Source: Arthrobacter methylotrophus
GTDB lineage: Bacteria; Actinomycetota; Actinomycetes; Actinomycetales; Micrococcaceae
Length of the DNA: 19,885 bases
Reading direction: 5' to 3'
Assembly: GCF_039539965.1 (NCBI RefSeq)
Contig: NZ_BAABED010000004.1
Location: 1 to 19,885 of the forward strand
The position numbers and the translations under genes were made by a program. Below the pieces are notes generated by a model. It did no database searches. It had not been told where the DNA came from and was given only the letters and a program-made list of their open reading frames with translations. Positions 1 to 7,988 of the stretch are shown here, in pieces; the stretch's first letter is position 1, and each line of letters begins with the position of its first letter.

Positions 1-2
1 TC

Positions 3-62
3 CAGGCCCCAGAGCCGACGCCGGAGCAGACGCCGGAAGTCAAGGGCACCTCGCGCGACTGA
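3..62 (+). CDS. C-terminal tail of an unidentified protein (partial)
   Basis: Frame 3 is open from the window edge to a TGA at 60-62 and encodes 19 residues ending in TPEQTPEVKGTSRD. The Pro/Glu/Thr-rich, hydrophilic composition looks like a disordered C-terminal tail. It lies just ahead of thrC on the same strand, so it may be the end of the preceding gene. Nothing in so short a piece identifies a family. The other plus frames are also open here, so the assignment is tentative. Confidence 0.35.
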   Translation, partial: QAPEPTPEQTPEVKGTSRD

Positions 63-72
63 GCCGCCCCGA

Positions 73-78
73 TACGAT
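73..78 (+). promoter_or_regulatory. Possible -10 element upstream of thrC
   Basis: TACGAT lies 47 bases before the thrC start and fits the actinobacterial TAnnnT -10 pattern. No convincing -35 is visible 16-18 bases upstream. A single hexamer in GC-rich DNA is weak evidence. Confidence 0.25.
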
Positions 79-124
79 GGGTGCGCACATTCCCGGTGAA
101 ACATGACGACTGAGGCGAGCGAAC

Positions 125-1551
125 TTGCAATACATCTCTACCCGTGGCGGCACGCTCGGTTCTTACTCCGACGTTCTTCTCGAGGGCCTCGCGCCGAACG
201 GCGGGCTCGCCGTGCCGGAGCTGCTACCTCGCTTCACGAACGAGGACCTCGAGAGCTGGCGCTCGCTCGACTACGCAGGTCTCGCGACGGCGGTGCTTGG
301 ACTCTTCGCGACCGACATCCCGCGCGAAGACCTGGAGCAGCTCACGGCGCACGCGTACGGCGAGGGTCGTTTCGTTTCCGAGGACGTCGTGCCGCTCCAG
401 AAACTGGATGCGCAGCTCACGCTCGTCGGCCTGTCCGAGGGGCCGACCCTCGCGTTCAAGGACATGGCCATGCAGTACCTCGGGCAGACGCTCGACTACG
501 TGCTCGGCAAGCGCGACCGCGTCCTCAACGTGCTCGGCGCGACGTCCGGCGACACCGGCTCGGCCGCCGAGCATGCGCTGCGCGGTCGCGAGCGCGTCTC
601 CGTCTTCATGCTCTCGCCGCAGGGCCGCATGAGCGCTTTCCAGCGCGCGCAGATGTACTCGCTGCAGGACGAGAACGTGCACAACATAGCGGTCAAGGGA
701 GTCTTCGACGACTGCCAGAACCTCGTGAAGCGCCTCGCGGAGGGACATCGACTTCAAGCGCGCCAACAACATCGGCGCCGTCAACTCCATCAACTTCGGC
801 CGCATCTCGGCCCAGATCGCCTACTACGTGTGGGCGTGGCTGCGTGCGACCGACGAACTGTCGGCGGATGCGCGCGACGGCTCTTCGAGGTGTCGTTCGC
901 GTCCCGTCCGGCAACTTCGGCAACATCCTCTCGGCCTGTACGCGAAGTTCATGGGCCTGCCCGTGCGCAAGCTTGTCCTCGCGGTCAACGAGAACAACGT
1001 CCTCGACGAGTTCTTCCGCACGGGCTTCTACCGCCCGCGCAACGCTGAGAACACGCTCGCCACGTCGAGCCCGTCGATGGATGTGTCGCGCGCGTCGAAC
1101 CTCGAGCGCTTCGTGTTCGAGCTGCTCGGCCGCGACGGCGGTCGCACCGCTGCCGCGTGGAGCGAGCTCGCCGAGACGGGCGAGATCGACCTGTCGGAGG
1201 CACAGCACACGTTCGAGCCGCTCTTCGGCATCGTCAGCGGCACGAGCACCCACGCGGACCGCCCTCGCGACGATCCGCAGCGTGCACGACGCATCCGGTG
1301 TCACGATCGACCCGCACACCGCCGACGGCGTGAAGGTCGCGCGCGAGCACCTCGAGGACGGCGTGCCCATGCTCGTGCTCGAGACCGCGAAGCCGCAGAA
1401 GTTCGCCGACACGATCTCCGAGGCGCTCGGCGCTCAGGTGGAGGTCGACGCGGAGACGCAGGCCCTCCTCGACGCCCCGCAGCGGGTCGTCGAGCTCGAC
1501 GACGACGAGCAGGCTCTGCGCGCGTTCATCTCGGAGCGCGTACTGCGCTGA
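125..1551 (+). CDS. thrC: Threonine synthase (frameshifted in this sequence)
   Basis: A PLP enzyme converting O-phosphohomoserine to threonine and phosphate, the last step of threonine biosynthesis in the cytoplasm. The N-terminus MQYISTRGG and the early segment GLAPNGGLAVPE are typical of actinobacterial ThrC. The PLP lysine is in SEGPTLAFKDMAM (about Lys112). ILGATSGDTGS-like phosphate-binding residues follow, then GAVNSIN, VPSGNFGNI, NENNVLDEFFRTG, SSPSMDVSRASN, GTSTHAD and IDPHTADG in family order. The family start matches the TTG at 125, with GAGG 9 bases upstream. The protein is read in frame 2 to about 742, frame 3 to about 880, then frames 2/1, frame 3 from about 935 and frame 1 from about 1257 to the TGA. 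About five shifts are needed, yet every conserved block survives, so sequencing error is likelier than a pseudogene. Expected length is about 475 residues. Confidence 0.93.
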
Positions 1552-1564
1552 CCCGCACCTGCTT

Positions 1565-1581
1565 GGCGGCCCCCGGCCGCC
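1565..1581 (+). terminator. Short GC hairpin just after thrC
   Basis: Perfect 7-bp arms GGCGGCC/GGCCGCC surround a CCC loop, 14 bases after the thrC stop. There is no T-run, so this would be a U-less actinobacterial-type terminator at best. Confidence 0.4.
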
Positions 1582-1602
1582 CCGACGGGCACAAGAGTTG
1601 GA

Positions 1603-1639
1603 CAGATGCACCTCTCCTGATCTCAGGGGGATGCATCTG
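1603..1639 (+). terminator. Second stem-loop followed by TTTT
   Basis: CAGATGCA (1603-1610) pairs perfectly with TGCATCTG (1632-1639). Inside it, CC pairs with GG and CCT with AGG around a six-base GATCTC loop. A TTTT run lies at 1646-1649. The structure suits termination of plus-strand transcription from thrC. It could also be the end of a degraded mobile element, because GTTGGACA immediately precedes it, but no partner end is visible. Confidence 0.45.
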
Positions 1640-1677
1640 GCCAGCTTTTCTCGTGGGGTTGGCGCCGCGCGAGGTGC

Positions 1678-1900
1678 CTACTTGTAGTGGCTCTCGCCGC
1701 GGGCGGCTTCTCGACGACGTCCTGGATGCGCGCGGCGCGGATCGCGGGAGTCTTGATGTTCGTGATGCGGAAGATGACCTGGAAGCGCTCCTGCTTCTTC
1801 ATCGCCTCGAAGTAGGCGAGCGCAGCCGGGTTCGCGTCGAGCGCGGCCTTGAGGTCGGCTGGCAGAGCCGCGTCCTTGACCCGGTAGGCGCCGTCCAACT
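1678..1900 (-). pseudogene. YdeI/OmpD-associated (OmdA) family protein, N-terminally truncated
   Basis: The readable part, from LDGAYRVKDAALPADL through PAALAYFEAM and KTPAIRAARIQDVVEK to ARGESHYK, matches the C-terminal OmdA domain of the YdeI/bacteriocin-protection family. The real C-terminus needs one frame change near 1700 and ends at the TAG at 1678-1680. Upstream of about 1900 the resemblance stops and no N-terminal domain is present, so roughly the first 110-120 residues are missing compared with the usual length near 190. The biochemical role of the family is poorly known. The loss coincides with the left edge of the block containing otnC and otnK, suggesting a recombination or assembly junction. 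Confidence 0.7.
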
Positions 1901-2017
1901 TCCGTGATGGATGCGCCCCACCGGCGTGCAATGGCTGCCACACGTTCGTATCGTCACGCGAGTTGGCCGGCGGTGCTCACCGAGTCCAGAAGTGGACGTG
2001 CAGGGCCGAGTCCGGCT
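1901..2017. other. Unexplained junction segment between the OmdA and otnC fragments
   Basis: This 117-base stretch joins two truncated minus-strand genes. On the minus strand one frame reads LKPDSALHVHFWTR followed by a stop at 1977-1979; I do not recognise it. Neither the rest of OtnC nor the N-terminal half of the OmdA protein can be found in any frame. Confidence 0.5.
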
Positions 2018-2374
2018 TCAGCGCGTGACGGCCACGGCGGGGTAGCGCGCCTCGAGGTCGGAGACCGCCGCCGAGTAGGTGGAGTGCGTGTGTACGACGG
2101 CGTTCGCGTCCGGTCTTGCCCGCAGTACGGCGGCGTGCAAGAACGCCTCCTTGGTCGGCGCTGGCCCGTCGATGTGACGGCCGGCAGCATCGATAACGGA
2201 GAGCGCGTCTGGCTCGACCCGCCCGAGGCTGACCCCCGTGGGGGTAACGAGGATCTGCTCACCAGAGCGCACGCTGACGTTGCCCGTGCTTCCGTGGGTG
2301 AGGCCCCGCGAGAACAGGGAACGTGCCGCGTTGGCGAGCTCCTCCCGGGAACGCTGCTCGCCGGTGGGGCTCAT
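2018..2374 (-). pseudogene. otnC: 3-oxo-tetronate 4-phosphate decarboxylase, C-terminally truncated
   Basis: Class II aldolase-fold enzyme that decarboxylates the phosphorylated 3-oxo-tetronate made by OtnK, giving a triose phosphate. Visible family blocks are GSTGNVSVR, LVTPTGVSLG, PTKEAFLHAAVLRARPDA and the metal-ligand motif VVHTHSTYS. The reading frame closes near residue 119, whereas the family is about 210 residues. The C-terminal part with the remaining metal histidine and active-site residues is absent in all frames. The ATG at 2374 overlaps the otnK stop as TGATG, indicating translational coupling. As written the product would be inactive. Whether the loss is real or an assembly join cannot be decided from the sequence. 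Confidence 0.8.
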
Positions 2375-3665
2375 CAAACCACCACGGTCTCCTCGAGAGC
2401 TTCGGCGAGGAATCTGACCTCGCCGAAGTTGCCGACTTCAGGAGGAGCGAGATCGGGCCTCGTCGACCGTGTGGATCCAGGGCACACCCGTGCGATCTCG
2501 GCGCCGATAATGGCGCCCTGAATGCCGAGCGCAGTCACGACGGCCCCGAGGTCTCGCCGCCGGCGACGATGACCCGCGCCGTGCCTCTGGCGCGCAACCC
2601 GACTGCGATGAGCCCCATAGCGGTTTCGAGGATGCCGGACGCTGTGTCTGTCCCGAGTTTCGAGCTGCACAGCGCGCAGCTCAGCCGGTGGCAGCGAGGA
2701 GAAGAACAGCGGCTCCTTGACGGTGTCCAGCTCGTCGAACCATCGCAGCGCGTCCCCGGCGAGTGCGAGGGGGTCCTGTGTGCGCCGGGCATCGAGCTGG
2801 AACGAGGGGTGGCCGTGCGACTGCAGCACGGCGATCTGCTGCAACGTGCGCGCCGAGCAGCTGCAGGCGAGCACCGCGGCTGACCCTGGTGCTGGCAGGA
2901 GGTCGTCGCCCAGCTCGAACGCGGCGAGCGACGCGGCTCGCGTCTCGGTGACGGCGGTCGCGAGCCCTCTGGCGAGGCCAGCAGCGCCGGTCAGGAGCGG
3001 GTCGCCCAGGCAGGCCCGGCCGATCTGGACCAGGTCGTCCTCTGTCAGGGCATCGACAACTGCGTAGCTTCGTGTCTCCGTAGCACCTCGCGAATCCGCG
3101 TCCACCAGCGCGTCGAGGCGCTGGCGGAGGTGGATGCTCCCGCTGCGCACGGCTCGCAGGTCCAGGAGTTCGACGCGAGCGGTGGTCTGCGCCTGCAGCA
3201 GCCTTGGCACGGACGAGTCGGTCATGGGCGTGAGGGGTGATGGCGAAGCGGCGACTCGTCGAGACGCTGCCGGTCGACGAACAGATGCCCCATGTACTGC
3301 GTCCTCAGGTGCTCAGGCGCGCTCGGAACCGCGACGATGACCCGGGATCCGACAAGTGCGGCCAGCGCATCCGCAACCGGCCCGATGTTGCCTTCCGGTT
3401 TGGAGTCGAAGGTCGAGCAGTACTTGAAGAAGAGCTGCGTCGCACCGTGCGCGAGCAGCCCACTCGGCTGCGGCGAGCGACTGGGCGACCGCGTCAGCCG
3501 GGGCCACGGTGCGTGTCTTGAGCGCGATGACGATGGCGTCGTGCTCGGGCAGCGATTCGACCGGTCTGGTGCGCCGAAATAGATGAGCGTGCGCAGCCCG
3601 CCCTGCCGGAGCGCGACGGCCACGTCGGTGCCGCCAGTGAAGTCGTCGGCGATCGCGCCGATCAC
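2374..3665 (-). CDS. otnK: 3-oxo-tetronate kinase (frameshifted)
   Basis: DUF1537-family four-carbon acid sugar kinase that phosphorylates 3-oxo-tetronates before OtnC decarboxylates them. It starts at GTG 3665 with the signature IGAIADDFTGGTDVA. FFKYCSTFDSKPEGNIG, the segment LFVDRQRLDESPLRHHP leading into MTDSSVPRLL, VVDALTEDDL, LTGAAGLARGL, VIVAGGETSG, ALGIQGAIIGAEIA and VGNFGEVRFLAEALE follow in the order seen in E. coli OtnK (YgbK). MTDS is internal to the enzyme, not a start. About seven frame changes are needed, near 3575, 3465, 3235, 2650, 2560, 2500 and 2450. The stop at 2374-2376 overlaps otnC and the start overlaps the upstream racemase-like gene by GTGA, so the three form one operon. 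Full length is about 425 residues, so this is the only complete member of the block. Confidence 0.88.
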
Positions 3666-3868
3666 GAGCGTTGTCCCGCCGCGTTGAGGCGTGCGGCCAG
3701 GAGATCGGCCGCGCTGCCGGGGGTGGAGAAGAGCGGGACGTCGAGCTGCTCGCTCAGCAGGGGAGCGGCGGGGGCAAGTGAGTACTGGGCGAGGAGGATG
3801 GCATCGAAGGGAGTGCTGACGCCCTCGATCGCCGTGGCGATCTCACGAGCGAGCGCCTCGGGTCCGGG
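3662..3868 (-). pseudogene. Aspartate/glutamate racemase-like protein, C-terminal fragment
   Basis: About 68 residues are readable: GPEALAREIATAIEG, FDAILLAQYSLAPAAPLL and LFSTPGSAADLLAARL. This resembles the C-terminal part of the Asp/Glu/hydantoin racemase superfamily, where a block of this kind carries the second active-site region; here the usual catalytic cysteine is not seen. The stop overlaps the otnK start as GTGA. Such genes accompany otnK/otnC in other genomes, supporting a role in the same sugar-acid pathway. Upstream of about 3868 the sequence switches abruptly to a transposase on the opposite strand, so roughly two thirds of the gene is missing. Confidence 0.6.
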
Positions 3869-4530
3869 CAGGTGTGGTCGTGGGACATCACCGACCTCTA
3901 CTCGCCCTGGCGGGGCAAGACGTTCAAGGCGTACAAGGTCATCGATATCTACTCCCGCCGCATCGTGGGGTTCCGTGTCGAGGACCGGGAAGTAGATTCC
4001 CTCGCGAGGGACATGTTCGAGGACGCGATTCGAGCGCATGGCGCGCCCCAATTCGTGCACGCGGATTCCGGGGCAGCGATGCGCTCGACTCTGTTGCGCG
4101 ATGCCCTGGCCGCGCATGGCGTGGGCATGTCGCATAACCGCCCGTACACGTCGAACGACAACCCGTTCTCCGAGGCCGGATTCCGGACCATGAAGTACCG
4201 GCCCGGCTACCCGAAAGTGTTCACCGACCTCGACGCGGCCCGCGCCTACATCCAGGACTACGTGATCTGGTACAACACGGAGCATCGGCATTCCGCGATC
4301 GCGTTATTCACGCCCGCGCAGGTCCACGACGGCTCCTGGCGGCAGATCTGGACGGCCCGCGATACCGCACTTCAGGTCTACCACGACGCTCATCCCGCGC
4401 GCTTCCGAGCCCGCCCGAAGACCCCATCACCAGCCAGCCGAGTCGGCATCAACCTCCCCAACGAACCCGTCGCAGCATGACGCAAGTGACTCCACACAGC
4501 TTGACATTCGTGCCCGGGGTCGGTCTGAGG
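3869..4530 (+). mobile_element. Remnant of an IS3-type insertion sequence
   Basis: The segment holds the catalytic half of an IS3-type OrfB and about 50 bases of 3' flank. The 5' half (left inverted repeat, OrfA and the OrfB N-terminus) is absent, and the element begins directly against the racemase fragment. The right boundary is estimated; ACTCCACACAGCTTGACATT near 4490-4510 may belong to the terminal repeat, but no matching left repeat exists here for confirmation. No target-site duplication can be defined. Confidence 0.6.
3872..4480 (+). pseudogene. IS3-family transposase OrfB, N-terminally truncated
   Basis: An integrase-core (rve) domain of about 200 residues. VWSWDITDLYSPW carries the first catalytic Asp, IDIYSRRIVG follows, FVHADSGA carries the second Asp, SHNRPYTSNDNPFSEAGF supplies the catalytic Glu, and IWYNTEHRHSA is the typical C-terminal signature. 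The DDE triad is therefore present, but the roughly 100-residue helix-turn-helix region and the OrfA partner are missing, so the protein should not transpose. The apparent GTG start is only where homology begins; the frame stays open further upstream. It reads against the truncated racemase gene. Confidence 0.85.
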
Positions 4531-4563
4531 TGTTTCGTCCGCAAGTTGGTCAGGTGAAGCGCG

Positions 4564-5117
4564 CTAGTCCTCGAGCAGGTCGAGGAGGGTGCGGATGATC
4601 GCCTCGCGTTCTTCTCGCTCGGCAGGAGCTTGGCTGCCTCGGGGAGGCTCTCGCGTGACTCGGTGACGAACGACGTCGAGTGGTAGAGGCCGTCGCCGAC
4701 GAGCTTCGTCATGTGGGCTACGAGGGGGCTGCCGGTCGACTCGAGGATCGCGTCGTGCCACGAACGCTCGAGTTCGAGGATGGCCCGGGTTGCGCTCTGG
4801 TTGCCGTTGCGGGAGAGATTCATGACGGCGAGCCAGGCGGTGTCGAGCTCGTCGCCGACGGAGCTGCTCATCTCGATGAAGTGGCGGACCGTGGTCGCAG
4901 CGTCGCCCTGCAGCTGATCTGCGCTGGCCCGAGCCATGCCCGCGAAGCGCGCGATGAGCGCATCCGCCAACGCCTCCTTCGACGGGAAGTGGTAGATGAG
5001 CCCGCCCTTGGAGACGCCGGCGATGCGGGCGACGGCGTCGAGGGTGGTCGCGGCGACGCCCACTGTTGTCAGTGACTCCTCGTAGGCGTCGAGGATCTTC
5101 TCTCTGGCGGAGCTCAT
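4564..5117 (-). CDS. TetR/AcrR-family repressor, probable regulator of the adjacent exporter
   Basis: The N-terminal HTH is clear: AREKILDAYEESL, then TTLDAVARIAGVSKGGLIYHF and PSKEALADALIARF (residues about 4-60). A variable ligand-binding domain follows, containing WLAVMNLSRNGNQSATR and ELERSWHDAILEST. The frame shifts near 4620; after KLLPSE the natural ending is REEREAIIRTLLDLLED with stop at 4564-4566, for about 185 residues. I chose ATG 5117 (MSSARE); ATG 5126 in the same frame is possible. The gene diverges from a DHA2 exporter 54 bases away, and two palindromes occupy the gap. This arrangement is standard for a local repressor of its own gene and the pump. The inducer cannot be predicted. 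Confidence 0.9.
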
Positions 5118-5129
5118 GGCCGCCATCCT

Positions 5130-5144
5130 ACAGTTGCCAACTGT
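5130..5144. promoter_or_regulatory. Operator candidate 1: perfect palindrome
   Basis: ACAGTTGCCAACTGT has perfect 7-bp arms around a central C. It covers the -35-like TTGCCA of the exporter promoter and sits 4 bases upstream of one possible tetR ATG, well placed to block both directions. Confidence 0.6.
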
Positions 5145-5163
5145 ACCGGCTGGTCGGTATAGT
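5134..5163 (+). promoter_or_regulatory. Promoter for the DHA2 exporter, likely leaderless
   Basis: TTGCCA (5134-5139) and TATAGT (5158-5163) are separated by 18 bases. Transcription would begin about 5169-5171, within a few bases of the ATG at 5172. There is no room for a ribosome-binding site, so the mRNA is predicted to be leaderless, which is common in actinobacteria. Confidence 0.65.
5144..5159. promoter_or_regulatory. Operator candidate 2: TACCG-n6-CGGTA
   Basis: TACCGGCTGGTCGGTA is an imperfect 16-bp palindrome; the half-sites match at 6 of 8 positions. It resembles the TACCGACC/GGTCGGTA sites often seen beside TetR-regulated exporters. It shares a base with the first palindrome and fills the spacer into the -10. 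Confidence 0.6.
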
Positions 5164-5171
5164 CCTCTTTC

Positions 5172-6689
5172 ATGACCACACTGATCGAACAGCGCGCAGG
5201 CCGGAAGGAATGGCTCGGCCTCGCGGTGCTGATGCTCCCGTCCTCCTCGTGTCGATCGACAACACGGTCCTGAGCTTCGCCCTTCCCTACATCGCGCTCG
5301 ACCTCGAGCCGAGTGCGGCGATGCAGCTCTGGATCATCGACATCTACCCGCTGGTTCTGGCCGGACTGCTCGTCACGATGGGCTCGTTCGGCGACCGCAT
5401 CGGCCGCCGGAAGCTGCTGCTCATCGGATCGACGGCTTCGCGCTCGTCTCGGTGCTGGCCGCGTTCTCCGTCTCGGCCGAGATGCTCCTGCTCTCGCGAC
5501 TGCTGCTCGGTGTCTTCGGCGCCATGATCATGCCCTGCACGCTCTCGCTGCTGCGCGGCATGTTCCACGACCGCGCGCAGCGCCGCCTCGCCATCGCCAT
5601 CTGGGCGACCGGCTTCTCAGCGGGCACGGCCATCGGGCCGATCGTCGGCGGCGTGCTCCTCGAGCACTTCCACTGGGGCTCCGTGTTCCTCATCGCGGTG
5701 CCGTTCCTGCTGCCGCTCCTGATCTTCGCGCCCCTGCTCGTCACCGAGTCGCGCGACCCGAACCCCGGCCCCATCGACGTGCCCGCGATCCTGCTCTCGA
5801 TGGCGGCGCTTGCTCCATCGTCTTCGCCATCAAGCACACGGCGACCGACGGCCTCGACTTCATCTCGGTCGGCGCGCTCCTGGTTGGCCTGCTCTCCGGC
5901 TGGCTGTTCGTGCGGCGACTCCTGAAGCAGGAGAACCCGATCCTCGACATGCGACTCTTCGCGGTGCCCGCCTTCACCGGCTCGGTGCTCGTGAACCTCG
6001 TGAGCGTCGTCGCGCTCGTCGGACTGCTCTTCTTCCTGTCGCAGCACCTGCAGCTCATCCTCGGCCTCACGCCACTCCAGGCTGGCCTCATGCTGCTGCC
6101 AGGAACGGTCATGATGATCGTTGCCGGCCTCCTCATCGTGCGGGTTGTGCGCCACGTGAAGGTGCACATCGCGATGGCGTTCGGGCTCGGGCTCGCCTTC
6201 CTCGCCTACCTGTCGCTCGCCATCACGGGCGGCTCCGCGCCGCTCTGGATGCTCGTGGCGGCGTTCACGCTGCTCGCGGCCGGCATCGCGATCGCCGAGA
6301 CGCTCTCGAACGACGTCATCATCGCGAGTGTGCCGCCCGCCAAGGCCGGTGCCGCATCCGCGGTCTCGGAGACGGCGTACGAGGTTGGTGCGGTGCTCGG
6401 GACAAGCGTGCTCGGCGGGGTGCTCACCGCGAGCTACCGGTCCGGCATGGTTGTGCCGGAGGGCGCGACAGCTGAGCAGGCGCACGCGGCACGCGAGACC
6501 CTCGCTGGCGCCGTGAACGTCTCGAACGAGCTCGAGGCGGGCGGCATGACGGCGCAGGCGCAGACGCTCCTCGACTCGGCGTTCCACGCCTTTGATGCTG
6601 GTAGCACCGTCACGTCGGCGGTCGGCGCCGTGCTCATGGTTGGCGCGATCTTCCTCGCGCTGCGCATGGTCGGCAAGGCCTCGGCGTAG
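5172..6689 (+). CDS. MFS transporter, DHA2 (14-TM) drug-exporter family (frameshifted)
   Basis: Proton-driven multidrug or toxicant efflux pump of the inner membrane. It begins MTTLIEQRAGRKEWLGLAVL. TM1 carries SIDNTVLSFALPYIALDL, the DHA2 counterpart of the D-x-T-x-V-N-x-A-L motif. MGSFGDRIGRRKLLLIG is MFS motif A, and GFSAGTAIGPIVGGVLLE is motif C, the antiporter signature. About fourteen hydrophobic segments continue to a C-terminus near LALRMVGKASA. Three frame changes (about 5236, 5430, 5813) interrupt the gene. Full length near 505 residues suits SmvA/QacA-like pumps. Divergent from and presumably repressed by the adjacent TetR protein. The substrate is unknown. Confidence 0.9.
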
Positions 6690-6871
6690 CTCGCGGCGGG
6701 GCTGGGAAATCGGCAGAAATCGCGCGAGACACCCGGACCCGGTACTGTCGCAGTCGAGCCGTCTTCCAACGCAGGAATCCGCTTCTGCACTGAATTCGTT
6801 CCGCAGTGGGTGGGCTACTCGACCGTGATGGCTGTTTGCGTGTATTGCCACACCCAGAGGAGAACGAACGC

Positions 6872-7901
6872 ATGAAGATCGGACTGCTGACCAGCGGCGG
6901 CGACTGCCCCGGACTCAACGCTGTCATTCGCGGCAGCGTGCTCCACGGCATCAAGACCTACGACAACGAGTTCGTGGGCTTCCGCGACGGCTGGCGGGGC
7001 GTCATTGAGGGCGATGTCATGGACCTCCCCCGCACGAAGGTGCGCGGCCTCGCGAAGCAGGGCGGCACGATCCTCGGCACCTCGCGCACGAACCCGTTCG
7101 ACGGCCCCAACGGTGGACCGGACAAACATCTCCGTCATGATGGAGCGCCATTCGGTGGATGCTCTCATCGCGATCGGCGGCGAGGGCACGCTCGCCGGCG
7201 CGAAGCGCCTGGCTGACGCGGGCATCCCGGTCATCGGCGTGCCGAAGACCATCGACAACGACCTCCAGGCAACCGACTACACGTTCGGGTTCGACACGGC
7301 CGTGCAGATCGCGACCGACGCCATGGATCGTCTCCGCACGACCGGCGAGTCGCACCACCGCGTGATGGTGGCCGAGGTCATGGGTCGCCACGTCGGCTGG
7401 ATCGCCCTGCACTCTGGCATGGCGGCCGGCGCGCACGCCGTGCTCATCCCCGAGCAGAAGGTCGCGATGACGCAGGTCGCCGAATGGGTCAAGGAGGTGC
7501 ACCAGCGTGGCCGCTCGCCGCTGGTCGTCGTCGCCGAGGGCTTCATCCCCGAGGGTATGGACGATGTGCTCTCACAGGGCACCGAGGTTTCCGGGCGTCC
7601 GCTGCTCGGCGGTGTCGGCGACTACGTGACCGCTGAGCTCGAGAAGCTCACGGGCATTGAGACCCGCAACACGACGCTCGGCCACATCCAGCGTGGTGGT
7701 GCGCCGACCGGGTTCGACCGCGTGCTCGCGACCCGCTTCGGCCAGTACGCCGTCGACATGGTCAACGCGAAGCAGTGGGGCAACATGGTTGCGCTTCGCG
7801 GCACTGAGATGCAGACGGTCGCCTTCGAGGAGGCGCTCGACGGCCTCAAGACCGTCCCGCAGGACCGCTGGGACCAGGCGAAGATCTTCTTCGGCCGCTA
7901 G
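6872..7901 (+). CDS. pfkA: 6-phosphofructokinase, group III, probably ATP-dependent
   Basis: Phosphorylates fructose 6-phosphate to the 1,6-bisphosphate in glycolysis. MKIGLLTSGGDCPGLNAVIRG is the N-terminal nucleotide-binding block. GGEGT (about 102-106) and PKTIDND (about 124-130, catalytic Asp in TIDND) form the core, followed by MGRHVGWIA and IQRGGAPTGFDR. In this group, Gly after GGE goes with ATP use and Asp (GGEDT) with pyrophosphate use, so ATP is inferred. AGGAG precedes the ATG at 6872 by 8 bases. One frame change occurs at AAA 7124-7126: removing one A restores GGPDNIS and gives 342 residues, the usual group III length. A 182-base gap before it probably holds its own promoter. A strong terminator follows. 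Confidence 0.94.
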
Positions 7902-7927
7902 GCCGCCGGGTCGCTGACCTGGGACAG

Positions 7928-7965
7928 ACGAAGAGGGCGGATGCGCGTGCATCCGCCCTCTTCGT
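7928..7965. terminator. Bidirectional hairpin terminator between pfkA and the purSQ operon
   Basis: Perfect 17-bp arms (7928-7944 and 7949-7965) flank a GCGT loop, 26 bases after the pfkA stop and 23 bases beyond the end of the opposing DUF3817 gene. The position between convergent genes suits termination in both directions. The stem contains the local GGATGC motif on both strands. Confidence 0.85.
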
Positions 7966-7988
7966 TCGTCTGGGGTGTGTTGGCGGCC

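Noticed and set aside
103..1551. Long frame-1 ORF starting at ATG 103 as the thrC product
   Set aside because: Its first two thirds are an Arg-rich shadow; only short parts and the end belong to ThrC. The real N-terminus is in frame 2 from TTG 125.
125..1551. Programmed ribosomal frameshifting as the cause of the split genes
   Set aside because: No slippery sequence with a downstream structure recurs at the shifts. They occur in many unrelated housekeeping genes and are of both signs, which fits base-calling or assembly error.
2374..3225. MTDSSVPRLL at 3225 as the start of a separate gene
   Set aside because: The same motif is internal in OtnK relatives, directly after the RHHP segment encoded upstream in another frame.
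5421..6851. A 476-codon open frame on the minus strand opposite exporter 1
   Set aside because: Low-complexity Arg/His/Glu-rich composition with no motifs; the plus strand holds the exporter.
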